Of a stretch of 64,000 bases of DNA, positions 54,140 to 63,630 are shown in pieces. Location: the NCBI GenBank assembly GCA_020199775.1, contig JAIVJZ010000040.1:434001-498000 (forward strand), read 5' to 3'. The notes beneath the pieces are model-generated. The model was not told the DNA's origin and did not search any database. It saw nothing but the letters and a program-made list of their open reading frames with translations. The stretch is from Acidobacteriota bacterium (lineage in GTDB: Bacteria > Acidobacteriota > Blastocatellia > Pyrinomonadales > Pyrinomonadaceae). The position numbers and the translations under genes were made by a program. Each line of letters begins with the position of its first letter. The first letter of the stretch is position 1.

Positions 54140-54213
54140 GCACCCGTAGCTCAGTTGGATAGAGTACATGACTACGAATCATGGGGTCGCAAGTTCGAAT
54201 CTTGCCGGGTGCA
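54140..54213 (+). tRNA. tRNA-Arg(ACG)
   Basis: 74 bases folding as a full cloverleaf: acceptor GCACCCG/CGGGTGC, D stem GCTC/GAGT, anticodon stem CATGA/TCATG with loop CTACGAA (anticodon ACG, to be edited to ICG), T stem GCAAG/CTTGC with loop TTCGAAT, discriminator A. CCA is not encoded. The 3' half (from 54170) recurs at 58672, so this tRNA is the integration site of the island that follows. Confidence 0.96.
54170..54206 (+). repeat. attachment-site repeat (left), inside tRNA-Arg
   Basis: 37 bases GACTACGAATCATGGGGTCG..CTTGCC in the 3' half of tRNA-Arg are identical to 58672-58708. Beyond this, the next bases (GGG versus AAG) differ, then TGCATCTTTAAAATCAAAG is again shared. A 3'-tRNA direct repeat is the usual footprint of tyrosine-recombinase integration. 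Confidence 0.88.
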
Positions 54214-54232
54214 TCTTTAAAATCAAAGACTT

Positions 54233-54262
54233 ACGGGCAGCCACTTAGCTGCCCGTTTTTCT
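54233..54262 (+). terminator. rho-independent terminator after tRNA-Arg
   Basis: ACGGGCAGC/GCTGCCCGT stem with a 6-base loop and TTTTTCTTTG tail. Terminates the tRNA transcript; also found, slightly changed, in module B at 58735-58766. Confidence 0.88.
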
Positions 54263-54322
54263 TTGTGTGTCTATAAGTGTGCCAGAGTTGGCGAGAGCGG
54301 ATTCAAGGCTATCAGGAACGCA

Positions 54323-56242
54323 TCACTTAGCGGTGGTGTTTTTAGTTAGCAAGCGCGTGACTGTCGTACTCAGTCGCCCAATGTCCTGTGGCTTGCGCAG
54401 AAAAGCATTGATGCCCACGCGCAGCGCATCTCGCTCGACATCGCTCGCCGACAACATGATGATCGGCGTGCGTCGCCGGTGCGGTAGTTGCCGCGCACGC
54501 CGCGCCAGTTCTAAGCCGTCCTTGCCGGGTAGTTGATTGTCGAGAATGAGCACATGGTAGCGCGCTTTGCTTTCAATCTTGCGCATCGCCTCTGTTCCGT
54601 CAGCGCAGAGTTCCACCGTCCAGCCTAATTCTTCCAAAGTTTCTTTCACGGCATCGGCCACCACCTGATAATCTTCAACGCAGAGAATATTGATGGTGCG
54701 CGCTTTGGTGCGTGGGCGACCCCGGCGGCTATTCCGGTTGATGATGCTTTGCTTGCGCGGTTCAGGCGGGGTACGCAGGTGTGCGAGGTCTTTATGCCTG
54801 CCTCCTTCATCCAACATGGCGGCGAGCGTGGCGTAATGCTGCAAACCGAGCAGGCGCGCGGCGCGTGTGACGCTCCCCTGCGCGTCTATCAGCGCACGCC
54901 GCACGTATCTGGCTTCGTATGTATGTACCCGCTCGGTAAGATTGAAGTTCGCCCAGAAATCTACGAGACTGCGCACTCGTCGCTGTGACAGGGACGCGCG
55001 GCGGTCGGAGACGATGCGGAGGGCGCAGGCGCGCAGACGCGTGATCGTCTCCGCGTCCTGCGTCTCTTTGAGTAGGTTGTGTGCGCGCTCGTATGCGTCT
55101 AACAGTTCGTGCTCGTCAATGCGGTCGGGGTGCTCTTCCATTAAGGAGAGCAAAGCGCGTCCGGCATCTTCGACCGCTCCGGCTTGCTCTGCGAGGTCGG
55201 CGGCGCGTCGCAAAGTGTTCAGCGATTCGACGAAGTTGCCGAGGCGAGACAGGACGCGGCCTTGCGTAGTAAGGGCTTCAGCAAATAAGCCCTGCTCGCC
55301 GCCTTTGGAAAGCACGCGCACGGCCTCGCAGATCGCACTCTCGGCTGCGTGCAGCTTGCCCTGTGCCAATAGAACGCGGGCACGCGTTTCATCAACCTGC
55401 GCGATCCGCCCCTTGTTCTGCACGTCTGCGAAGAGACGACGCGCGGCGTTCAGGTGCTCATGAGCCTCTTCATAACGCCCGATGGTGTAGAGTAAAAACC
55501 CTAAGTTGTTCTCAGCACTCGCGTGGTAGCCGATGTGCCCCGCCTGCTCAAAATGGTGTGACGCAGCTGTGTATTCGATGATGGCACGGTCTATGTAATC
55601 CGTGCGACGCTCTGCCATACTCAAACAGGTCAAGACACCGGCGAGGTCATTATGAAATTTTCCTTTCAGAGCATGACTATTGCTTTCCTCGAATAATTGG
55701 GCTGACTCTGTCAGGATGCGAAGCGCATCAGTGTAGCGGCCACTACATGACTCAACTAATACACTACGGATCAGGATTTTCGCTCGTAACTCTAGGTCGT
55801 CCTTATCCGATAGCTTCTTGAGTGCCTCAGCGTAGAGCACACGACCTTCGTCATACGCGCCTTCTCGCCAATAGCAATAGCCTAGATCACTTTGAGCGGC
55901 GGCTGCTCTAATCAATTCGCTTAGAGCTTCAAATCGGTTAATACTCTCGCTGATGAGGTCTTTAGCTGCCGCCTGCGCTGCTCGATCTTGAGCAGAACTG
56001 GCGAACCATCCTGATAGTGTCCCGGCGCGCCAAAGTACCTCGGCGGTCATCAACTCGGATAATCCTTCAAGTATCGGGCGTTGGCCGACGCCCTGCCACA
56101 ATTCGCCGAGCGCGTCGCGCGCCGACTCGTATTGGCCTTTATGCTCGAAATCCGCCGCTATCTGGCATTGAAGCTGCGCCCGCTCGTCACGGCTCAACGC
56201 AGGATTTTCTAACTGCTTCAACATTGTTTCGGCTAAAGTCAT
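54323..56242 (-). CDS. TPR regulator with Fis-like helix and receiver domain (module A)
   Basis: 639 residues, cytosolic. Residues 1-430: tetratricopeptide-like helical repeats (YESARDALGELWQ, ASAENNLGFLLYTIGRYEEAHEHL). Residues 443-485: a Fis-like helix pair (EARYVRRALIDAQGSVTRAARLLGL, with RHKDL) as in the DNA-binding end of NtrC-type activators. Residues 518-639: receiver with acidic pair Glu523/Asp524, phosphoacceptor Asp568 (LILDNQLPG), Ser598 and Lys617. The TPR array plus DNA-binding part recalls peptide-sensing RRNPP regulators, although these are from Firmicutes and lack receivers. It faces the peptide gene divergently, 134 bases apart. Function inferred. Confidence 0.8.
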   Translation of the reverse strand: MTLAETMLKQLENPALSRDERAQLQCQIAADFEHKGQYESARDALGELWQGVGQRPILEGLSELMTAEVLWRAGTLSGWFASSAQDRAAQAAAKDLISESINRFEALSELIRAAAAQSDLGYCYWREGAYDEGRVLYAEALKKLSDKDDLELRAKILIRSVLVESCSGRYTDALRILTESAQLFEESNSHALKGKFHNDLAGVLTCLSMAERRTDYIDRAIIEYTAASHHFEQAGHIGYHASAENNLGFLLYTIGRYEEAHEHLNAARRLFADVQNKGRIAQVDETRARVLLAQGKLHAAESAICEAVRVLSKGGEQGLFAEALTTQGRVLSRLGNFVESLNTLRRAADLAEQAGAVEDAGRALLSLMEEHPDRIDEHELLDAYERAHNLLKETQDAETITRLRACALRIVSDRRASLSQRRVRSLVDFWANFNLTERVHTYEARYVRRALIDAQGSVTRAARLLGLQHYATLAAMLDEGGRHKDLAHLRTPPEPRKQSIINRNSRRGRPRTKARTINILCVEDYQVVADAVKETLEELGWTVELCADGTEAMRKIESKARYHVLILDNQLPGKDGLELARRARQLPHRRRTPIIMLSASDVERDALRVGINAFLRKPQDIGRLSTTVTRLLTKNTTAK

Positions 56243-56376
56243 GTGAGGACTCGCTTTCTAGGTGATTAATAAAAATATTTCAGGCAGGCTGAAGCTACGT
56301 CCTATCAACAGGATAGGCCGCAACTTAAAACCAGAAGGGTCTGGTTTCACTAATTACCTCAAAAGGAAAAGAAAAG
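56243..56376. promoter_or_regulatory. divergent control region of module A with inverted repeats
   Basis: Three inverted repeats lie between regulator and peptide: TTCAGGCAGGCTGAA (56279-56293), CCTATCAACAGGATAGG (56301-56317) and AAACCAGAAGGGTCTGGTTT (56328-56347). The last is conserved in position and arms (AAACCAG/CTGGTTT) in module B. AAAAGGAAAAG precedes the peptide start. Confidence 0.7.
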
Positions 56377-56601
56377 ATGAAAAGCTATCGAAATGGCATT
56401 GCCGCGCTGGTCTTGGCGTTTGTGTTCTCCACGTCCGCCTTCGCCGATGACGGCATAATTTGGACTGGCAAGACTCCGCCTCCGCCGCCTCCGCAAGCAG
56501 ACGGCATAATTTGGACGGGTGTAGCCGCTCCCGAACCAGAAGAAGCCACACTGACCGAGATCACGCTCAGCTTACTGCAAACTCTTATACCGCTGCTCTA
56601 A
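56377..56601 (+). CDS. secreted repeat peptide, module A (DGIIWTG twice)
   Basis: 74 residues. Signal peptide KSYRNGIAALVLAFVFSTSAFA with likely cleavage after residue 23. The mature part is DDGIIWTG, KTPPPPPPQ, ADGIIWTG, VAAPEPEEAT and LTEITLSLLQTLIPLL: a heptapeptide motif used twice, separated by a proline run, with a hydrophobic C-terminal helix. No Cys. It is not a bacteriocin, lipoprotein or pilin that I recognise. A proposed role is a peptide-signal precursor sensed through the divergent TPR regulator. AAAAGGAAAAG ribosome-binding site. Confidence 0.72.
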   Translation: MKSYRNGIAALVLAFVFSTSAFADDGIIWTGKTPPPPPPQADGIIWTGVAAPEPEEATLTEITLSLLQTLIPLL

Positions 56602-56789
56602 AAAAAGCTGGCGGAACAAATCAAGCTAATTGTATGCTGCCGTGAGGCTCACTGGCGGCGCAATCTTCGTGTGTCCGGCGTGAATATACAACAATTGCGG
56701 AGTTCTGCGAGAAAATTCTGAGCGATGGAGCGATAATGAAATCGCTAGTCTCTGCCGCGCCCTTTGTGGCAGTGGCTTGATTGCTAACG

Positions 56790-57345
56790 TTAGCCAGCAA
56801 ATAACATCTTCTCCAACTTTTCCGAAGCCGCTTGCTGCATGGTCGGTAAAACATGACTGTACACGTCAAGGGTGAGCGTTATAGAGGCATGTCCAAGCCG
56901 TTCGCTAACTACTTTTGGATTCTCCCCGGCAGCAAGTAGCAGAGTGGCGCACGAGTGCCGCAAATCATAGAGTCGAAAATCATCCGGCAGTTCGGCGGCT
57001 TTAAGGATCGGCCGGAAGTGCCGCCGTTTTAGATTGCGTGGCATGAGCGGACTACCTTCAGAGGTTGCGAATACAAGATCGTGCTGTTGATAGTCTGCCC
57101 CGGCCTTCAATCTTTCTTCTGCTTGTTTGCGTCGATGCTCAACGAGCGAGCGCAGCGTGGAAGCGGGCAAAGGAATTGAGCGACGGCTGCGCGCTGTTTT
57201 AGGCTCGCCAAAGTGCCATCCACCGCCCGTTGCTCGCCAGATAAGCGCGCGACGCACCATCGCAATGCCTTGATCAAGATCAACGTCTTTCCATCGCAAA
57301 CCTAGATACTCTTCAGGGCGCATTCCCGTTGCGAGAGTGGGGCAA
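56790..57345 (-). pseudogene. truncated tyrosine recombinase/integrase (C-terminal catalytic half)
   Basis: Reads TLATGMRPEEYLGLRWKDVDLDQG (first catalytic Arg), then GGGWHFGEPKTARSRRSIPLP, LYDLRHSCATLLLAAGENPKVVSERLGHASITLTLDVYSHVLP (HxxR, His and nucleophile Tyr of phage-type integrases). Upstream of about 57345 the match stops: residues of the open frame (to 57482) are unlike an integrase, and an opposite-strand gene begins there. The core-binding and arm-binding domains are missing. It can hardly be functional, so the island is probably immobile without help. Its end abuts module A. Confidence 0.85.
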
Positions 57346-57356
57346 GTTTCACCGTC

Positions 57357-58175
57357 TTGGATATTCAAGACGGAGTTTCGCTTTTCCGTAATCCAGTTCA
57401 GACGATGGACAAACTTAAAACGCTCATCACTGGGCTTAAAAACGATGACGGACTTGATGAGTTTTGGGAAGGAGCAATTCAAGACTCTAAACTAGGCTTA
57501 TTACCTGTTTATATTCCAAACCTGCTAGATCACGCGACTAAGGTTTTAGACGTGCCTTTGGTTAACCGCATCCTGCAAGAAGCCATTCCAGAGTTGCCGG
57601 ACGATGTAAAGCACGTAATCGTTTATTACGTTGACATTGACAACGAGGAAGCCGTCAACGCTTTTCTTAAAGAGAACAACATGATGGGCGTAGAGATTGA
57701 GCTACGGGACTTGAAAGAGGTTTTGGATGATGTCGTCATCAACGATGAAATCACCTATCAAGTAGAGAAAAGTAAAGAAGGCTTTAAGGTCGAAATTACT
57801 CATTTCATCAGCGACCGGCTCACACAGAAAATCGAAGAGTATAACCAGAAAAGAAAACTGGGCAAACGAACTCTGTTAGACGATGCCGACGAGGAAGCAG
57901 AGCCAGAAGCAAAAGCCGAAGGTCAATTTAAGCCGATTGTCGTTAGCGACGACGGCTTAGAGTTGATCGAATTTGTCAGCCTCGATTGCCACAACGCAAA
58001 CGAAAAGGATGCTTGGCACTCAGACGAAGAAATCAAGATTGATAAGAAGGGCTTTGTTATTCGCAACGGCGAGAAAACGCGGGAGCTGTGGGATGGCACG
58101 ATTCAGAGCCAGAAAAAGCCTCTACGCTTAAAAGTCCGAAACATTGCCGGAGATGAATCAATCATCAAACTGTAA
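57357..58175 (+). CDS. low-GC gene fragment, possibly 3' end of an adenine DNA methyltransferase
   Basis: 272 residues from TTG 57357; ATG 57405 is a possible start. The frame also makes family-like sense for a few codons before 57357 (ASFTVLDIQDGVSLFRN), right up to the break of the integrase, so the 5' end seems cut off. Features: DVKHVIVYYVDIDNEEAVNAFLKEN, ITYQVEKSKEGFKVEITHFISDRL, LIEFVSLDCHNANEK and SDEEIKIDKKGFVIRNGEKTRELWDG, KPLRLKVRNIAGDE. Parts resemble the C-terminal region of some type III-like N6-adenine methyltransferases, from memory only; treat as tentative. About 45% GC versus >60% around, so acquired. Confidence 0.55.
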   Translation: MDIQDGVSLFRNPVQTMDKLKTLITGLKNDDGLDEFWEGAIQDSKLGLLPVYIPNLLDHATKVLDVPLVNRILQEAIPELPDDVKHVIVYYVDIDNEEAVNAFLKENNMMGVEIELRDLKEVLDDVVINDEITYQVEKSKEGFKVEITHFISDRLTQKIEEYNQKRKLGKRTLLDDADEEAEPEAKAEGQFKPIVVSDDGLELIEFVSLDCHNANEKDAWHSDEEIKIDKKGFVIRNGEKTRELWDGTIQSQKKPLRLKVRNIAGDESIIKL

Positions 58176-58671
58176 ATAGCCTTTGTGTCATAAACACCCT
58201 AGCTAATGCTCTTGGTTGCTGCCATTGTAAGCATCGTTAAGGCGCTGCCCGACGCTTCGCCCGTCTCATTCATATCGTTCGGCGCATCAAGTATATTATT
58301 GCTTTTGCAATCTGGTCTGCCAATGGTCTGCCAACTAGCCCAAACTGAGCAAAATCAGAACAACTGAGGCATAGTCAAAAACAGAAAAAGCCTAACAAAA
58401 AGATACCTAGCACAACTCAATTATACTCATTAAAAGCGTCTCTTTTAGACTGCAAAACCTTTATTCATCGGTTCGGCTCAGTCCCAATAGAACAGATACA
58501 AAATAGTTCTTAGTAATCAATTAATGCCTGCGCTGGTTGTGTGCCAACTGTGTGCCAACTCTTCAAAACTCATCAACTTTGCCGAAACTCAGCCAAACCA
58601 GCATGTGGCGTAAACACAACTAAGTCAATCGCTTATAACCTCAATTAATGTTAGCCAAATCGTTAAGTTAA
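58176..58671. other. AT-rich intergenic tract with short direct repeats
   Basis: 496 bases, clearly lower GC than the surroundings, and without a credible gene. GGTCTGCCAA is present twice (58314, 58325) and TGTGCCAACT twice (58540, 58551); the sequence GTGTGCCAGAG recurs near both tRNA half-sites. Such spaced direct repeats beside an att site are what integrase arm-binding sites look like. Confidence 0.5.
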
Positions 58672-58708
58672 GACTACGAATCATGGGGTCGCAAGTTCGA
58701 ATCTTGCC
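58672..58708 (+). repeat. attachment-site repeat (right), partial tRNA-Arg
   Basis: Identical for 37 bases to the 3' half of tRNA-Arg at 54170-54206. Lacks acceptor 5' arm, D arm and half of the anticodon stem, and its 3' acceptor strand is changed (AAGTGC for GGGTGC), so it cannot make a tRNA. It opens module B. Confidence 0.88.
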
Positions 58709-58734
58709 AAGTGCATCTTTAAAATCAAAGAAAA

Positions 58735-58766
58735 ACGGGCGGCCAGTTAGCTGCCCGTTTTTCTTT
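58735..58766 (+). terminator. terminator-like hairpin in module B
   Basis: ACGGGCGGCCAGTTAGCTGCCCGT with a T-run, the counterpart of the terminator after the tRNA in module A. Here no complete tRNA precedes it. Confidence 0.6.
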
Positions 58767-58829
58767 GTGTGTCTATAAGTGTGCCAGAGTTGGCGAGAGC
58801 GGATTCAAGGCTATCAGGAAGGCGTCATT

Positions 58830-59180
58830 TAGCAGTGGTGTTTTTAACCAGTAAACGCGTGACCGTCGCTGCCAGTCGTCCGATGTCTTGCGGTTTCCGC
58901 AAAAAAGCATTGACGCCTGCGCGCTGCGCGTCCCGCTCAACGTCGCTGGCCGGCAACATGATGATCGGCGTGCGTCGCCGTGTGGAAGTTCGCGCGCACG
59001 GGCGTGCCAGTTCTAAGCCTTCTGGCCGGGCAACTCGTTATCGAGAATGAGAAACTTGAAGGGTGCTTTGCTTTCAAGCTTGCGCATGGCTTGCGTCCCG
59101 TCGGCGCGGAGTTCGACCGTCCAGCCCTGTTCCTCCAAAGTCTCTTTCGCGGCGTCGGCCACTACTTGCCAATCTTCGAT
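58830..59180 (-). pseudogene. remnant of receiver domain (module B)
   Basis: On the minus strand the equivalent of module A's receiver is readable in pieces (IEDWQVVADAAKETLEEQGWTVELRADG, FLILDNELPG) but is out of frame with the TPR-Fis gene upstream and is interrupted again near 59020. Relative to module A, one base is missing around 59180-59200 and another around 59015-59025. The phosphoacceptor Asp codon still exists but cannot be reached in frame. Confidence 0.82.
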
Positions 59181-60745
59181 TCGGAGGAACTAATGGTGCG
59201 CGCGTCACGGCGCGGGCGACCGGGGCGGCGGTTCTTCCGGTTGATGATGCTCTGTTTGCGCGGTTCGGGTGGGGTACGCAAGTGTGCGAGGTCTTTATGC
59301 CTCCCGTGTTCCTCGTCCAACATGGCCGCGAGCGTCGCATGATGGTGCAAACCGAGCAGCCGCGCGGCGCGCGTAATGCTGCCCCGCCCTTCTATCAGAG
59401 CACGCCGCACGTATCTGGCTTCGTAGTTACATACTCTCTCGTTGAGATTGAAGTTCGACCAAAAATCCACGAGACTGCGAACCCGTGGTTGTGACAAGGC
59501 CACTCGACGCGCAGACACAATGCGCATGGAACAGGCACGCAGGCGCGTGATCGTTTCGGCGTCCTGCGTCTCCCGCAACAAATTATTTGCGCGCTCGTAT
59601 GTCTCCAGCAGTTCGTGCTCGTTGAGGCGGTCGGCGTGTTCTTCCATTAACGACAGCAAAGCGCGTCCCGCATCTTCGACCGCCCCGGCTTGCTCTGCGA
59701 GGTCGGCGGCGCGTCTCAAAGTATTGACCGACTCGATAAAGTTGCCGAGCTTCGACAGGATGCGGCCTTGTGTGGTCAGGGCTTCAGCCAGCAAGCCCTG
59801 CTCGCCGCCTGTGGAGAGCACCCGGACGGACTCCCGGATCGCGCTCTCGGCTGCGCGCAGGTTGTCCTGTGCCAGCAGGACGCGGGCGCGCGTCTCATCC
59901 ACCTGCGCGACCCGACCCCGGTTCTGCATGTCTGCGAACAAGCGACGCGCGGCGTTGAGGTGCTCGTGCGCCTCTTCGTAACGCCCGTTGGTGTACAGTA
60001 GGAAGCCTAGATTGTTCTCGGCGCTGGCGCGGTAGCCGGCGTGCCCGGCTCGCTCGAAGTGGTGCGACGCGGCGGTGTATTCGATGATGGCGCGGTCTGT
60101 GTAATCCGAGCGACGTTCAGCTTGGGCTAACGAGGTGAGCGCACAAGCCCGCTCATTATGAAATTTTCCTTTCAGTGCGTCGCTGACACTTCTCTCGAAT
60201 AATTCGGCTGAATCCAGGAGGATGCGAAGCGAGTCGTTATGTCGGCCGCTAAATGACTCGACCGCTGCAAGGCGCAAATATATTTTTGCCTGTAGTTCTT
60301 CCTCGCCGCCCGTCAACTTCTTTAGAGCCTCACAGTAAATGATGCGCGCCTCGTCGTGTGCTCCGACGCGGCGGTAGCAGAAACCGAGTTCGCTCTGTGC
60401 GGCGGCGACTCTGGCCGGCTCTCCTAATGCATCAAAGCGGGTTATACTTTCGCTGATTAAGTTTTTGGCCGCTTCTTGCGCTCCGTCAATCTGCCTGACG
60501 CTACCGAGATAACCGGAAAGCGAACCGGCACGCAAAAGCACTTCTGCGACTGTTAACTCGGATAGTCCTTCGAGTGCGGGACGTTGGCCGACGCCCTGCC
60601 ACAATTCGCCGAGCGCGTCGCGCGCCGACTCGTATTGGCCTTTATGCTCGTAGTCTGCCGCCATCTGGCATTGAAGCTGCGCCCGCTCGTCGCGGTTCAG
60701 CGCACGGTTTTCCAACTCTTTCACTAATGTTTCGGTTAAAGTCAT
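59162..60745 (-). CDS. TPR regulator with Fis-like helix, receiver lost by frameshift (module B)
   Basis: 527 residues from ATG 60745. Aligns throughout with residues 1-516 of the module A protein: TPR-like array (residues 1-430; GYRASAENNLGFLLYTNGRYEEA) and Fis-like segment (YVRRALIEGRGSITRAARLLGL). After RTI the frame is shifted and the protein ends SSSESKIGK. It therefore lacks a phosphorylation domain but keeps TPR and presumed DNA-binding parts. Divergent from peptide B with a 134-base control region. Role inferred as for module A. Confidence 0.8.
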   Translation of the reverse strand: MTLTETLVKELENRALNRDERAQLQCQMAADYEHKGQYESARDALGELWQGVGQRPALEGLSELTVAEVLLRAGSLSGYLGSVRQIDGAQEAAKNLISESITRFDALGEPARVAAAQSELGFCYRRVGAHDEARIIYCEALKKLTGGEEELQAKIYLRLAAVESFSGRHNDSLRILLDSAELFERSVSDALKGKFHNERACALTSLAQAERRSDYTDRAIIEYTAASHHFERAGHAGYRASAENNLGFLLYTNGRYEEAHEHLNAARRLFADMQNRGRVAQVDETRARVLLAQDNLRAAESAIRESVRVLSTGGEQGLLAEALTTQGRILSKLGNFIESVNTLRRAADLAEQAGAVEDAGRALLSLMEEHADRLNEHELLETYERANNLLRETQDAETITRLRACSMRIVSARRVALSQPRVRSLVDFWSNFNLNERVCNYEARYVRRALIEGRGSITRAARLLGLHHHATLAAMLDEEHGRHKDLAHLRTPPEPRKQSIINRKNRRPGRPRRDARTISSSESKIGK

Positions 60746-60879
60746 GTGAGGGCTCGCTTTCTTTGTGCTTGCTAGAAAATTTACAGGCAGGCTGAAACTG
60801 CGCCCTATCAGCTGATTAGGTCGCAAATTAAAACCAGCAGAGTCTGGTTTCACTAACTACCTCAGAAGGAAAAGATGAA
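60746..60879. promoter_or_regulatory. divergent control region of module B with inverted repeats
   Basis: Same length and layout as module A: CCTATCAGCTGATTAGG (60804-60820, core ATCAGCTGAT palindromic) and AAACCAGCAGAGTCTGGTTT (60831-60850). The AAACCAG..CTGGTTT arms are identical to those in module A while the six central bases differ. AGAAGGAAAAG lies before the peptide start. Confidence 0.7.
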
Positions 60880-61104
60880 ATGAAAAGCTATCAAACTGCT
60901 ATCGCCACACTTATATTGACTTTTGCGTTCTCCACGTCTGCTTTCGGCGACGGCATAATCCATACGGAAAAGACGCCGCCGCCGCCGCCGCCGCCGCAAA
61001 CAGACGGGATAATTCATACGGAGGGGACATCTCCCGAGCCGGAAGAAGATACCCTGACAGAGATTGCGCTCAGCCTGCTGCAAACTCTGATCCCGCTGCT
61101 CTAA
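60880..61104 (+). CDS. secreted repeat peptide, module B (DGIIHTE twice)
   Basis: 74 residues, same length and plan as the module A peptide: signal peptide KSYQTAIATLILTFAFSTSAFG, DGIIHTE (residues 24-30), KTPPPPPPPQ, then DGIIHTE again (42-48), SPEPEEDTLTE and the conserved C-terminal ALSLLQTLIPLL. Both internal copies changed in the same way relative to module A (Trp-Thr-Gly to His-Thr-Glu), while signal peptide, linker and C-terminus are kept. This is the pattern expected if the short motif is the functional, matured part. Ribosome-binding site AGAAGG. Confidence 0.72.
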   Translation: MKSYQTAIATLILTFAFSTSAFGDGIIHTEKTPPPPPPPQTDGIIHTEGTSPEPEEDTLTEIALSLLQTLIPLL

Positions 61105-61467
61105 GAAAGCCTGCGGAACAGCTCGGACTAATTCAGGCTGCCGTGAGACTCACGGGCGGTGCAGTTTACGTGTGTCCAGCGGGAATATACAACAATTACG
61201 TGGCTCTGCGAGAAAATTCTGAGCATTGTGGCGGAAATTGGCTCGTCCGGCGTCAGCCTCTCCTTATTCGACGGCAACCGTTTGCTACGTGGTGTGAGAC
61301 TTGCGTGGTGCATCGTCCGACCCGCAAGTATTTCTCAAATGACTCAAGACGCACGGTAAAATGAGGTGAACTTTTCGGTTTATACTAGCGAATAACAGTT
61401 GCGCGTTTGAATCTCTTGGTAACTCGGTCGGCCTTTGGGCGTCGCGCTTGACTTTGGGCGTGGGCGC
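61105..61467. other. end of module B and upstream region of the kinase gene
   Basis: 363 bases. The first 120 still match the trailing part of module A; the rest has no convincing gene. A TATACT sequence (61381-61386) could be the -10 of the kinase promoter, but the -35 is not clear. Confidence 0.4.

Positions 61468-63630
<2,163 letters not shown>

Larger units (their letters stand above)
54170..56735. repeat. duplicated module A (tRNA 3' half, TPR regulator, peptide)
   Basis: The whole segment from the tRNA 3' half through the regulator, peptide and about 130 bases beyond is homologous, in the same order and orientation, to 58672-61228. Similarity is visible in non-coding parts too (terminator after the tRNA half, TGTGTCTATAAGTGTGCCAG, and ATACAACAATT..TCTGCGAGAAAATTC downstream of the peptide). 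This shows a segmental duplication or two successive insertions. Confidence 0.85.
58672..61228. repeat. duplicated module B
   Basis: Homologous to 54170-56735 in order and orientation: tRNA 3' half, terminator, (decayed) receiver remnant, TPR-Fis gene, control region, peptide gene and trailing sequence up to about 61228. Copies have diverged clearly, mostly at third positions in the regulator. Confidence 0.85.

Noticed and set aside
58672-58716. Second tRNA-Arg gene
   Set aside because: Only the 3' half is present and the acceptor strand has changed bases; it cannot fold into a tRNA and is better seen as an att remnant.
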